A stretch of 64,000 nt of DNA from positions 992,001-1,056,000 of the forward strand of contig JANPZV010000005.1 of the NCBI GenBank assembly GCA_024707365.1, given 5' to 3'. A program made the position numbers and the translations under genes. The stretch is from Terricaulis sp. (GTDB lineage: Bacteria > Pseudomonadota > Alphaproteobacteria > Caulobacterales > Aquidulcibacteraceae). The notes under the pieces are model-generated. The model was not told where the DNA came from and searched no databases. It saw only the letters and a program-made list of their open reading frames with translations. Of this stretch, positions 18,699-27,527 are shown in pieces. Numbering within the stretch: the stretch's first letter is position 1; each line of letters starts with the position of its first letter.

Positions 18699-19853
18699 GT
18701 GAAGACGTCGTCATCGTCGGCATGGCGCGCACGCCGATGGGCGGGCTGCTGGGCGAGCTGGCCGGGCTGAGCGCGGCCGAACTGGGCGCGGTGGCGGTCA
18801 AGGCCGCAACGAAAGAGGCCGGGGTCGATGCCGCCGATCAGATCATCATGGGAAATGTGCTCAGCGCCGGCCAGGGCCAGGCGCCGGCGCGCCAAGCCGC
18901 GCTGAAGGGCGGGCTCACCAAAGCCACCGAAGCGGTGACGATCAACAAAATGTGCGGCTCAGGCCTGCAAGCTGTCGCCATGGCGCGCCAGGCGCTGCTC
19001 GCAGGCGAGGCGGATGTGATCGTCGCCGGCGGCATGGAAAACATGACAGCCGCACCCTTCCTGATGGCCAAGCATCGCACCGGCCAAAAGTACGGCCACG
19101 ATAAGCTGTTCGATCACATGGCGCTTGATGGGCTTGAGGACGCCTATGAAGGCAAAGCGATGGGCGTCTATGCCGATCAAACCGCCAAGGAATACCAATT
19201 CTCGCGCGAAGCGCAGGATGCGTACGCACTTGAAACGCTAAAGCGCGCGCAGGACGCCACAAGCGCTGGCCGTTTCAAGCGCGAGATCGCGCCGATCGAA
19301 ACCAAGGCGGGCGTCATCGATACCGATGAGCTACCGCGCAAAGCGCGCCCCGATAAAATCCCTTCGCTTAAGCCCGCCTTCACTCCAGACGGCACGATCA
19401 CGGCGGCGAACGCTTCGGCCATTTCCGATGGCGCAGCGGCGCTCGTTCTGATGCGAAAGTCGGATGCCGAAAAGCAGGGCAAGAAAATCCTTGGCCGCAT
19501 CGTTGCGCAGGCCTCCTTCGCGCACGAGCCGGCGAAATTCACCACCGCGCCGGTGCCGGCGATCCATAAAGCGCTTGAGCGCGCAGGCTGGAAAGGTGGG
19601 CGATGTTGATCTTTGGGAGATCAACGAAGCCTTCGCAATCGTGCCGATGATCGCCATGAAAGAGCTCGGCATCAGCCACGATAAGATCAACGTCAATGGC
19701 GGCGCCTGCGCGCTCGGCCACCCGATCGGCGCATCAGGCGCGCGCGTGCTGGTGACGTTGCTTGCGGCGATGGAAGATCGCGGCGCCAAGCGCGGCGTTG
19801 CATCGCTTTGCATCGGCGGCGGCGAGGGCATCGCGCTCTGCGTGGAGCGGTGA
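18695..19853 (+). CDS. Acetyl-CoA C-acetyltransferase (thiolase, one frameshift)
   Basis: Biosynthetic-type thiolase condensing or cleaving acetoacetyl-CoA. The nucleophilic Cys is in [11 protein letters not shown]; the catalytic His is in [17 protein letters not shown]; the second Cys is in [10 protein letters not shown]. The frame breaks at AAAGGTGGG around 19592-19599; removing one G restores [17 protein letters not shown] and about 385 residues. It is translationally coupled to the thioesterase (ATGA) and to the next gene (GTGA). It could supply acetoacetyl-CoA for PHB synthesis or act in ketone or amino-acid breakdown; no phaB or phaC is here. Confidence 0.92.
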
Positions 19854-20617
19854 GGCGCCTGGGGCTCCTGCCGGCGCTGGCCTTGTGGCTCGCGCTCTGG
19901 CCGGGGCTCAGCGCCGCGCAAACAACGGAAGATCGCGCCGCGTTCGCTCGTATCGAGCGCATAGGGCGCGATCTCTATGAGCATGATCGCGCGGCCTGGC
20001 TGGCGACAGATCGCGCGCGGCTGGTTATTCCAGAAAGCGAGCGGCCCAACCTCCGTGGTTGGATCACGCTGCGCGACGGCGAGGCTGTGATCGTTGACTT
20101 CGTGGCGGAGCGCCCCGAGGGGCTCGTGAGCGTGCATCGCTCGACCTTCCGCAATGGCGGGATAACCGAGCATGGAAGCGTCCTCATTCCGCTCGACGAT
20201 GTTCGCAGGCGCGCGCATGAAGCGCTCGCCATTGCGATGAACGCGCCGGCCACGCTCTGCGAAATGCCTTACAATTCCGCGATCCTGCCACCCGACGCCG
20301 AGGGCGAGGCGGACGCTGACGTGTACCTGATGCCAGCGACAACCGTGGAGGGCCAGATACGCATCGGCGGCTTTGTGCGCCATAGCGTTGATGTCGATGA
20401 GCGGCGTGTTGTCGAGACGGAGATGTTCAGCAATTCCTGCCTGATCGGCCAAAACGAGCCGGGCGCGGCGTTTCTCGTTGTGACGCACGTGGTCTCGCCT
20501 TTGCCGACACAGGCCCATGTCTTTCTAAGTTTGTCGCACGGGATGACGATCTTCGTCAGCACGCTCGAGGGGGTGTTTGAGATCGCGCAAGGGCGTATCC
20601 GGCGGGTGCGGCAGTGA
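19850..20617 (+). CDS. Secreted protein of unknown function
   Basis: About 255 residues. The GTG at 19850 overlaps the thiolase stop and begins a good Sec signal peptide ([23 protein letters not shown] in parts: [16 protein letters not shown] then PGLSAAQ), so I prefer it over the longer upstream frame. The mature part is mixed alpha/beta with no motif I recognise. It has two Cys (CEMPYN and SNSCLIGQN) that could form a disulfide in the periplasm. It is coupled by 4-bp overlaps to both neighbours. Function unknown. Confidence 0.7.
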   Translation: MRRLGLLPALALWLALWPGLSAAQTTEDRAAFARIERIGRDLYEHDRAAWLATDRARLVIPESERPNLRGWITLRDGEAVIVDFVAERPEGLVSVHRSTFRNGGITEHGSVLIPLDDVRRRAHEALAIAMNAPATLCEMPYNSAILPPDAEGEADADVYLMPATTVEGQIRIGGFVRHSVDVDERRVVETEMFSNSCLIGQNEPGAAFLVVTHVVSPLPTQAHVFLSLSHGMTIFVSTLEGVFEIAQGRIRRVRQ

Positions 20618-21669
20618 TGATGGGGCGCGTCCTCGCCCATTTCCGCGAGCAGGTGCATTTTTGCGGCGCATACGGCTCGCCCTTTAGTGCAGCGCTCATC
20701 TCCTGCGCGGCGGAGGATATTGAAAGCGGCGGCCCAACAGCTGCGCTCGTTGCCAACTGGTCCACCAATCCGCGCGCCGACGCCCTGGCGTTGCGGCTTG
20801 CTGGCGCGCTGCATGCCGCGGTGTTGACGGGGCGCGATCCCGCGCTCGCCGCTGCTTATCCCGCGGCGCGGCCAGATTGGCGGATGCAGGATGTGTGGCC
20901 TATTGCACGCGCATTTCTTGCGCGGGAGGCTGAATGGATCGCCGCCTTCATGCGCTCGCCGCCGCAAACCAATGAAACGCGCCGCGCAATTGCGTTGCTC
21001 GCGGGCTTTCTCACGTTTGCGGAAGAATGGCGCGGGCCGATCGATACGCTGGAGATCGGCGCCAGCGCCGGCCTTAATCTCTATTGGGATCGCTTCCGCT
21101 ATCGCACTCAAGCTTGGGCATGGGGCCAACAAAGCCCTGTGCTGATCGACACCGATTGGCAAGCGCCGGCCCCGCCTTTGCCGCAAATCGCGGTGCGCCA
21201 TCGCGCCGCGTGCGACCTCAATCCGCTCGATATTCGCGATGAAGCCGCGCGGCTGCAGCTCCGATCCTATATTTGGGCCGATCAGCCAGAACGCCTCGCG
21301 CGCTTTGACGGCGCTGTCGCGCTTGCGCTCGAGAATTCGGCGCGCGTGGACCGCGCCGACGCAGCCGAATGGCTGGCGCAAAAGCTCGCCGCGCGCGCCG
21401 ATGACGCGGCGACGATCGTTTATCATTCAGTATTTCTGCAATATCCGCCGCGCGCCGCGCGTGAGGCGATCGTGGATGCAATTCAATCGGCCGGCGCTGC
21501 CGCAACCCCGCAAGCGCCGCTTGCGTGGGTGCGGCTCGAACCGGAAGCAGTCACTGATGGCGCTGAGAACGGCCTGCGTTTCGTGATCGATCTCACCACA
21601 TGGCCGGGCGGGCGCCGCCGCATCCTCGGCTACACTGATGGCCACGTGCGCGCGATCTATGCGCCCTAA
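20614..21669 (+). CDS. DUF2332 family protein
   Basis: Protein of 351 residues that matches the DUF2332 family: N-terminal HFREQVHFCGAYGSPFSAAL region, central EIGASAGLNLYWDRFRY with a glycine motif like that of SAM-dependent methyltransferases, and C-terminal VYHSVFLQYPP. The family has no known function; the GASAGLN loop suggests a nucleotide- or SAM-binding Rossmann-like fold, which is inference. It overlaps the preceding secreted protein by 4 bp. The following 89 bp to the convergent aminotransferase show no clear terminator. Confidence 0.8.
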   Translation: MMMGRVLAHFREQVHFCGAYGSPFSAALISCAAEDIESGGPTAALVANWSTNPRADALALRLAGALHAAVLTGRDPALAAAYPAARPDWRMQDVWPIARAFLAREAEWIAAFMRSPPQTNETRRAIALLAGFLTFAEEWRGPIDTLEIGASAGLNLYWDRFRYRTQAWAWGQQSPVLIDTDWQAPAPPLPQIAVRHRAACDLNPLDIRDEAARLQLRSYIWADQPERLARFDGAVALALENSARVDRADAAEWLAQKLAARADDAATIVYHSVFLQYPPRAAREAIVDAIQSAGAAATPQAPLAWVRLEPEAVTDGAENGLRFVIDLTTWPGGRRRILGYTDGHVRAIYAP

Positions 21670-21758
21670 AGCGTCGCGACTGAAAATGCGCCCACACGAT
21701 GGATCAAAAGCCGGGTCGCGCTGGCCATCGAACTGAGGCGAATTTAAAGCCCGTTGCT

Positions 21759-22922
21759 TTAGCTCGCCACGGCGCGCAGCGCGTTGAGGAAACGCTCCAT
21801 ATCGCGCGCCGGCAAGCCAGCGACATTGATGCGGCCGCTATCTGTCATGTAGACGCCATGTTCGTTGCGCAGCGCTTCGATCTGGGCAGGGGTAAGCGGC
21901 AATGTGGAGAACATGCCTTTTTGCGCGGCGATCAATTGCATCGGCAGCGCGTTAACACGCGCGGCCGCAAGTTCGGCGCGGGTTTTCAGGATGTGCTGGC
22001 GTATGCCCTCAAGTTCATCTGACCACATTGCGCGCAAGCCCGCGTCGGCAAGCACAGTGCGCACGCATGCGGCGCCGTGATCGGGCGGCATGGAATAATT
22101 GGAACGCGCCAATGCAAAGAGGTTGCTCTGCGCCGCAGCGCGCGCGTGTGATGCGGCCTTTACATAAAGCGCGCCCACGCGCTCACGATACACGCCGAAG
22201 GATTTCGCACCCGAAAGGGCGATAACCACATTCGGCACATGCGCCAAGATGTGCCGCACGCCATCGGCGTCGCGTTCAAGCCCATCGCCAAAGCCAAGAT
22301 ACGCTACATCGACAAAGGCGGTCACGCGCGCTGCGGCGCAAGCCTGCGCCAGCGCCGCCCATTGCGCGGTATCGAAATCCGCGCCGAGTGGGTTATGGCA
22401 GCATGCTTGCAACAACACCCCATCGCCGGGCGCAAGGCGTGCGATGCCCTCAAGCAGCGGCGCCATGTCGATGCGCTGCGTGGAGACGTCAAAGAATTTG
22501 ACATCGACCTGTTTGAGCTCTGCGGCGGCGATCAGGCCAGGATGATTTGCCCAGGAGGGCGTCGGCAGCAGCACGCGCGCAGCGCCCGCTGCGCGCAGAA
22601 AGTCAAAGCCAAGCCGCAGCGCGCCGGTGCCGCCTACGGCCTGAATTGAAACCAGATCGCGCGCGGCCGCGCCGAACGCGAGCTCACCCATAAGCCGCAG
22701 AAATTCGATATCGCCCTGCTGGCCTACATATGTTTTTGAGCGCTGCTCTGCGTGCAAGCGCCTTTCCGCTTCTTTCACCGCCGCCATCACCGGCGTCTGC
22801 CCGTGCTCATCGCGATACACGCCAACGCCCAAGTCGATCTTGTCGTCGCGCGGATCGTCACGAAACATATTGATGATTTTCAGCAGCGGATCGGGCGCTT
22901 TTGGCTGGATGTCATCGATCAT
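21759..22922 (-). CDS. Aromatic/branched amino-acid aminotransferase (class I, AspC/TyrB-like)
   Basis: PLP aminotransferase of 387 residues, family Ib. Seen are LGVGVYRDEHGQTPVM, the GGTGALRLGFDFL cofactor loop, HNPLGADF, the PLP lysine in ALSGAKSFGVYRERVGAL, and the substrate-binding Arg in the DSGRINVAGL region. The usual SY(A/S)K lysine motif is varied to SGAK but still has Ser-X-X-Lys. Its start overlaps the E2 stop by 4 bp, so it belongs to the keto-acid dehydrogenase operon. It probably removes the amino group from branched or aromatic amino acids to feed that complex. Confidence 0.88.
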   Translation of the reverse strand: MIDDIQPKAPDPLLKIINMFRDDPRDDKIDLGVGVYRDEHGQTPVMAAVKEAERRLHAEQRSKTYVGQQGDIEFLRLMGELAFGAAARDLVSIQAVGGTGALRLGFDFLRAAGAARVLLPTPSWANHPGLIAAAELKQVDVKFFDVSTQRIDMAPLLEGIARLAPGDGVLLQACCHNPLGADFDTAQWAALAQACAAARVTAFVDVAYLGFGDGLERDADGVRHILAHVPNVVIALSGAKSFGVYRERVGALYVKAASHARAAAQSNLFALARSNYSMPPDHGAACVRTVLADAGLRAMWSDELEGIRQHILKTRAELAAARVNALPMQLIAAQKGMFSTLPLTPAQIEALRNEHGVYMTDSGRINVAGLPARDMERFLNALRAVAS

Positions 22923-24117
22923 TGGTCCGTCCAGGTCTCGAGTGCTTCGACAAAACGGGTCAGCCAGGCATTGGTTTGATGGCCATCGAGCACGCGGTGA
23001 TCGATCGTAAGCGAGACATAAGCCATCGGCCGCACCAAGATTGCGTCTTGCCCGTCGACCGTGCGCACCACCACACGTTTCTCCAACTTTCCCACGCCCA
23101 GGATCGCCGATTGTGGCTGGTTGATGATGATGGGCGACGCCAACAGCGATCCGGAAACGCCGTGGTTCGAGATCGTGAACGTGCCGCCCTGCACGTCGGC
23201 GGGCTTTAGCGCATTCTTGCGCGCACGATCGGTGAGGTCGGTCAGGCGTTGCGCGATTTCGAGCAGAGTTAGTGTTTGCGCCCGCTGGATAACTGGCGCG
23301 ATGAGGCCTTTATCACCCAGCGCCACGCCCACGCCGATGTTTGCATCCGCAAACACCTCGAGAAAATCATCATGCCAGCGTGCGTTGACATTGGGCGCGG
23401 CTGCCATCGCTTCCGCCGCCGCGCGCACGATATAGGCGGAATAGGTCAAGAGCGCGCTTTGTTTGGCGAAGCTGTCCTTGTGCTTGGTGCGATGCGCGAT
23501 GATTGCAGAAAAAATCGGCTTCAAACACGGCCGTGACATGTGGCGCTGTCGCGACAGAGCGGCTCATATGCGCGGCGATGGATTTGCGCATCGCATCGTG
23601 CGGAATTTGTCCCGCTCTTATCGGCGTATGCGGCGCCTTGGCCGCGCCGTGCGCCAGATAAGCCTCCACATCCTTGTGCGTTATCCTGCCATCCCGCCCG
23701 CTGCCCGTGATGGCGTCGGCGGAAAGTTTGTGTTCGGAGATCAGCCGCTTGACCAGCGGGGAAAGGCGTATCTCGCGGCCGTCCCCAGTCGGGGGTGCGG
23801 CATATGCGGCGCGCGCCGAGCGCGGCGTCTGATGCTCGGCTGCCTTGTTCTCGGGGCGTGCTGTCGCGGCATCCGCCACGAGCGAGAGAATGCCCAGCAC
23901 CGCGCCGGGCGGCGCCCTCATCGCCTTCGCTAAGTCTGATCTCCGCAAGCACGCCATCGGCGGGCGAGGAGATTTCAACCGCGACTTTATCGGTCTCCAG
24001 CTCGAGGATCGGCTCATCGGCCTTCACTGCATCGCCGATGTTCTTGAGCCAAGCGCGCACCACCGATTTGGAGCCTTCCTGCTCCATCGGCATCAGGATG
24101 TTGTGCGTTTCAGCCAT
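22919..24117 (-). CDS. bkdB: Branched-chain alpha-keto acid dehydrogenase E2 (two frameshifts)
   Basis: Dihydrolipoamide acyltransferase core of a 2-oxoacid dehydrogenase complex. It has a lipoyl domain with the lipoylated Lys in LELETDKVAVEI, an E3/E1-binding peripheral domain (SPLVKRLISEHKLSADAI, GSGRDGRITHKDV) and a catalytic domain ending TIDHRVLDG (His and Asp of the active site). Two breaks: one extra base in the C-triplet 23915-23917 and one in the A6 run 23509-23514. Restored length is about 398 residues, with one lipoyl domain. Its ATG at 24117 overlaps the E1-beta stop by one base. Confidence 0.9.
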
Positions 24118-25075
24118 CAGAACCTCACCAGCGCTTGCATCTTCGCCGCGATGCGCGCCGCCGAAGGCAGCGCCCATTCCATCAGCTCAGGATGATGCGG
24201 GGAGGGAATGTCCGGCATGGTGAGGCGCGCGACGGGCGCGTCAAGATCGAGGAACGCTTCATCGGCCACGCGCGCGGCGATCTGCGGCCGAAGCCGCCGG
24301 TGAGGATGTCCTCGTGCACGATCAAGCAGCGATGCGTACGCCTAACCGAAGCGAGCACCGTCTCAGCGTCCCACGGCGCAAGCGTGCGCAGATCTATAAT
24401 GTCGGCCGCGATCGCTGCCTCATCCGCCGCCGCCTCGCAGCGCTCCACCATCGCGCCCCATGTGATGACAGAAATGTCGCCGCCCTCGCGCACGCGCTTG
24501 GCGAGGCCAAACGGCAGCGCGAAATCATCACCCGGATAAGGCCGCCGCGCGCTCGCCGCATCCAGCATGTTGCGGTGCTCAAGAAACATCACCGGGTCGT
24601 TGCCGCGCAGCGCCGTGCGCAGAAGGCCGACGGCGTCCTCAGCATTTGAAGGGCAGGCCACGCGCCAGCCTGGGCTGTGCACAAATTGCACTTCGTTGGT
24701 TTGGCTATGCCAAGGATCGCCGCATTTGAAAAAGCCCACCGGCATGCGCACCACCATCGGCGCGGCGAAGCGGTTATTTGTGCGCCAGCGCATTGTGCCG
24801 CAATCATTGATCTGCTCGGTGGCGGGATCTGCGTATTTGCGGAATTGGATTTCCGGCACGGGCATCAGCCCCGCGATCGCCATGCCCACGGCGCGGCCGA
24901 TAATGCCTTCTTCGGAGAGCGAGGTGTCAAACACCCGCGCCTCGCCATACTTTTCCTGCAAGCCCAGCGTCACGCCATGCACGCCGCCCTTGGGGCCGAC
25001 ATCTTCGCCAAAAACCAGCACGCGCGGATTGGCCGCCAATTCGTGGTCAAGCGTGCGGCGGATCGCGGTGATCAT
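24117..25075 (-). CDS. bkdA2: Branched-chain alpha-keto acid dehydrogenase E1 beta (one frameshift)
   Basis: Transketolase-like beta subunit with VLVFGEDVGPKGGVHGVT, SEEGIIGRAVGMAIAGLMPV, EIQFRKYADPATEQI and HEDILTGGFG. The C-terminus continues in another frame (LTMPDIPSPHHPELMEWAL). The break is at about 24285-24290 (one missing base), giving about 319 residues. FRKYADPATEQI fits branched-chain rather than pyruvate E1 beta. The ATG at 25075 overlaps the E1-alpha stop by 3 bases, supporting a coupled E1-alpha/E1-beta pair. Confidence 0.9.
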
Positions 25076-26192
25076 ATTGATGCGCGCGCCTTCAGGTGTG
25101 GGCGTATCGCGTGTTTGGGAGCCAGATAGCCAGTGCTCCAAAGCCCGCCTTCATCCTGCAGCGCGCCCGCTTCGCTAAAAACGTGGCGGGTTACATCGGC
25201 GGGGTTGGAAACGGGCCGTTGATCGGCGATCTGCGCTGCGCGCCGCACTTTTTCCTCGGCCTCGCGCTCGATCTTCTCCCAGTCCGTTTCGCTCAACAGC
25301 GATGGCACGCAATGGGCTTTCAGCTTCGGCAGCGGATCGCGCGCCCATTCGGCGGCCTTTATCGCTTCGCTCTTATAGGTTTGCGTGTCTTGAAAAGAGT
25401 GGCCCTGCAGGCGCGGCACGTTCAGGTGCAGCAGCGCCGGCCCCTCGCCGCCGCGCACATGCGCCACCGCTTGGCTAATCAGCGCAGCGGCTTGCGTGGG
25501 CTCTGTGCCGTCGCCATCAAAAATCGTCAGTCCTTCAAAGTTGGCGAGGTTTTTGGCGATATTGCATCCCGGCGTTTGCAGCCAGCCGGGCGTTGAGATG
25601 CCATAGCCATTGTCTTCAATATAGAACAGCATCGGCAATTTCAGCGTCGTCGCCATGGTAAGCGCGGCCCAAAGCCGTTGGTGGCGACTGAAGCGTCGCC
25701 GCCGAGCACAACCGAAATCGCACCGTCATAGGCGCGATCGCTCAGCACGGTTTTGCAATATTCAATCGCCTGCGCGTAGCCGGCGGTTGGCGTGTATTGC
25801 GCGCCAACGCCGCCGCACATTGGCAGCGCAGAAGCGCCATTGGCGTTTGGGTAGTTGAACACAACGCCAATGTCGCGCCCGTCTGAATAACCGCCGGCGC
25901 GGCCCATCGCAGAGCCGAGCGCATCTTCAAGCGCGACCCCGAGCGCTAGCAGCATCGGCCGTGAGCGATAATAGCCGCACACCGCATCTTTCGGATGCGT
26001 GAGTTCAAGGCCCAGCAGCACTTGCGCCATGTCGTGCCCGCGCGCGCTGAACTGGTAGAAAATCTTCTTGGCCGGTACGAGTTCGCGCTCCTCGAGCGCA
26101 TCCATGGCGCGGGAGCATTGAACAAGGCGGGCGGCGGCGCGCCAATCGGTTGCGGGCTGGCCGGCGGCGGCGGGCTTGGCTGAGGCGCTCAT
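25072..26192 (-). CDS. bkdA1: Branched-chain alpha-keto acid dehydrogenase E1 alpha (one frameshift)
   Basis: ThDP-dependent E1 alpha. It contains YYRSRPMLLALGV, the ThDP/Mg motif GGDASVATNGF...N (GDG variant GGDAS) and YIEDNGYGISTP. The long N-terminus before ARLVQCSRAMDALEERELV is usual for bacterial branched-chain E1 alpha. The frame breaks at A-triplet 25671-25673; one added base restores NGFWAALTMATTLKLP, which is the expected family sequence. Restored length is about 373 residues. First gene of the operon E1a-E1b-E2-aminotransferase, divergent from an Lrp-type regulator 99 bp away. Confidence 0.92.
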
Positions 26193-26258
26193 CCTCGCAG
26201 CGTGCCCCCGCCCGCGTGCAATGTCCGTACGAAATGGGGCGCGTTTTCGCTTTAACTT

Positions 26259-26271
26259 GCATGAATCATGC
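26259..26271. promoter_or_regulatory. Palindrome between bkd operon and Lrp-type gene
   Basis: GCATGAATCATGC, a perfect 13-base inverted repeat around a central A, in the divergent gap. It is a candidate operator for the neighbouring Lrp-family regulator. It includes the first possible ATG (26268) of that gene, which argues for a downstream start. Confidence 0.5.
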
Positions 26272-26291
26272 GAAAATGCCACGATTTGCGC

Positions 26292-26774
26292 ATGAAAAAA
26301 GAAGAAGTGGCCATGGACGACGCAGATTTGCGGCTTTTGCGGGAGCTGCAGCAGGATGCGTCGGCGTCGCAAACCGTGCTCGCGGAAGCCGCGGGCGTTT
26401 CGCCGAGCCTGGTTTCACGCCGCTTGGCGCGGCTGAAGGAGGCGGGCGCTTTGCGTGCGGTTGTTGGTCTGGTGGATGCCCAGCGCGTCGGGCTCACATG
26501 TGCGGCGATGATCCGCGTTCGCCTGCGCGATCACAGCGCCGCCAATGTGCGCGCGTTTCGCGATCTTGTGGCGGGCATGAATGAAGCCACGCTCTGCGTC
26601 GCCTTAACCGGGGAGGCCGATTATCTCATCAAGGTGATCGCGCGCGATCTGCCGCATTTTCAGGAGATCGTTCAGCAGAAATTGCTGCGCTGCGCGGCGA
26701 TTGCGCACCTGGAAAGCTCAATCGTGCTGGAGCATCTTAAGGATACGACAGCGCTTCCGCTAGATACGCTTTAG
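26292..26774 (+). CDS. Lrp/AsnC-family regulator, BkdR-like
   Basis: About 160 residues. It has an N-terminal HTH (DADLRLLRELQQDASASQTV, then AAGVSPSLVSRRLARLKEAG) and a C-terminal RAM ligand domain (CVALTGEADYLIKVIARDL). Such regulators sense amino acids and often control the divergent branched-chain keto-acid dehydrogenase genes (BkdR). The ATG at 26313 (MDDADLRLL) is an equally good start; the ATG at 26268 overlaps the putative operator. It is divergent from bkdA1. Its stop lies 2 bp before the convergent copper-chaperone stop. Confidence 0.88.
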   Translation: MKKEEVAMDDADLRLLRELQQDASASQTVLAEAAGVSPSLVSRRLARLKEAGALRAVVGLVDAQRVGLTCAAMIRVRLRDHSAANVRAFRDLVAGMNEATLCVALTGEADYLIKVIARDLPHFQEIVQQKLLRCAAIAHLESSIVLEHLKDTTALPLDTL

Positions 26775-26776
26775 CT

Positions 26777-27245
26777 TTAGTGCCCGCCGTGCGCCGCAGC
26801 GCTGCGCGGGCGCACCGGCAAGTCAGCCGTCACCGCGCCAGCTTGCGCAAAGTGCAGCGTGACAGCAATTGCCTCGCCCTCAACAAAGGGCGTCGCCACG
26901 TCATAGAACATAAGATGCGCGCCGCCGGGGGCTCAGAAGCGCGCTCTGCCCTGGCTCGATCACCAGGCCCTCCACGCGCCGCATGCGCATGACGCCATCT
27001 TCCATCGCCATTTCGTGCAATTCAGCCCGGCCAGCGCGCGGGCTCTCGATCGCCACAAGCGTTTCTGCGGTATCTTGGCTGTTGGTGATGCGCATATAGC
27101 CAGCGGAAACCGTCACCCCGTCCGGCGTTGAAGCGGCCCAGGCGTCCGCAATCTCAATGGGGGCCGCCGCCGTTGAAGGCGCAGCAGGCGGCGCGCCGCA
27201 CGCGGCAGCCAAAGTCACTAAGCAAGCCATGAAGATCATACGCAT
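26777..27245 (-). CDS. PCu(A)C-type periplasmic copper chaperone (one frameshift)
   Basis: Lipoprotein-type signal (MIFMACLVTLAAACGAPP with Cys after LAA) followed by a PCuAC domain: ADAWAASTPDGVTVSAGYM, ELHEMAMEDGVMRMR and GGAHLMFYDV. The H(M)X10MX21HXM copper ligands are represented by HEMAMEDGVMRM and HLM. The frame breaks in the G5 run 26927-26931; removing one base restores SPGGAHLMF and about 155 residues. The C-terminus is His-rich (AAAHGGH). PCuAC proteins deliver Cu(I) to the CuA centre of cytochrome oxidase. No cox genes are adjacent. Confidence 0.85.
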
Positions 27246-27292
27246 GCTTGAGGCTATGGCGCCGATGCGCGGCGTCCGTCAACGCGGCAAAT

Positions 27293-27460
27293 TTACGGCG
27301 TACGCGGGTTGCCGTCGTTTAGGTCTTCGGCACGTTCTTCAATATGCTCGCCGGCTTGCTGCATATCCTCGCCAGCGCCGCGCACGGTGTTGCACGCGCT
27401 AAGCGTGAGAGCGCCCGCAAGCGCCGCGAGTGCGATCAGGGGGGAAAGTGATTTCGACAT
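27293..27460 (-). CDS. Entericidin-like small lipoprotein
   Basis: Protein of 55 residues. It has a signal peptide with lipobox LSAC (MSKSLSPLIALAALAG, then ALTLSACNTV) and a short helical tail CNTVRGAGEDMQQAGEHIE, the usual entericidin A/B (EcnAB) pattern. In many alphaproteobacteria this family belongs to the general stress response. An ideal Shine-Dalgarno (AAAGGAGG) precedes the ATG and a perfect EcfG-type promoter lies 37 bp upstream. It is probably monocistronic. Confidence 0.88.
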   Translation of the reverse strand: MSKSLSPLIALAALAGALTLSACNTVRGAGEDMQQAGEHIEERAEDLNDGNPRTP

Positions 27461-27496
27461 AACGCCTCCTTTGGGCCATTTCGGCTTCGGGGAGGA

Positions 27497-27521
27497 AACG
27501 CTGGGCGCGGCCGCCGGTTCC
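27497..27521 (-). promoter_or_regulatory. EcfG-type general stress promoter of the entericidin gene
   Basis: On the minus strand GGAAC, a 16-base spacer and CGTT, an exact match to the EcfG consensus GGAAC-N16-CGTT. The -10 element ends 37 bp before the entericidin ATG. Confidence 0.8.
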
Positions 27522-27527
27522 GGCCCT

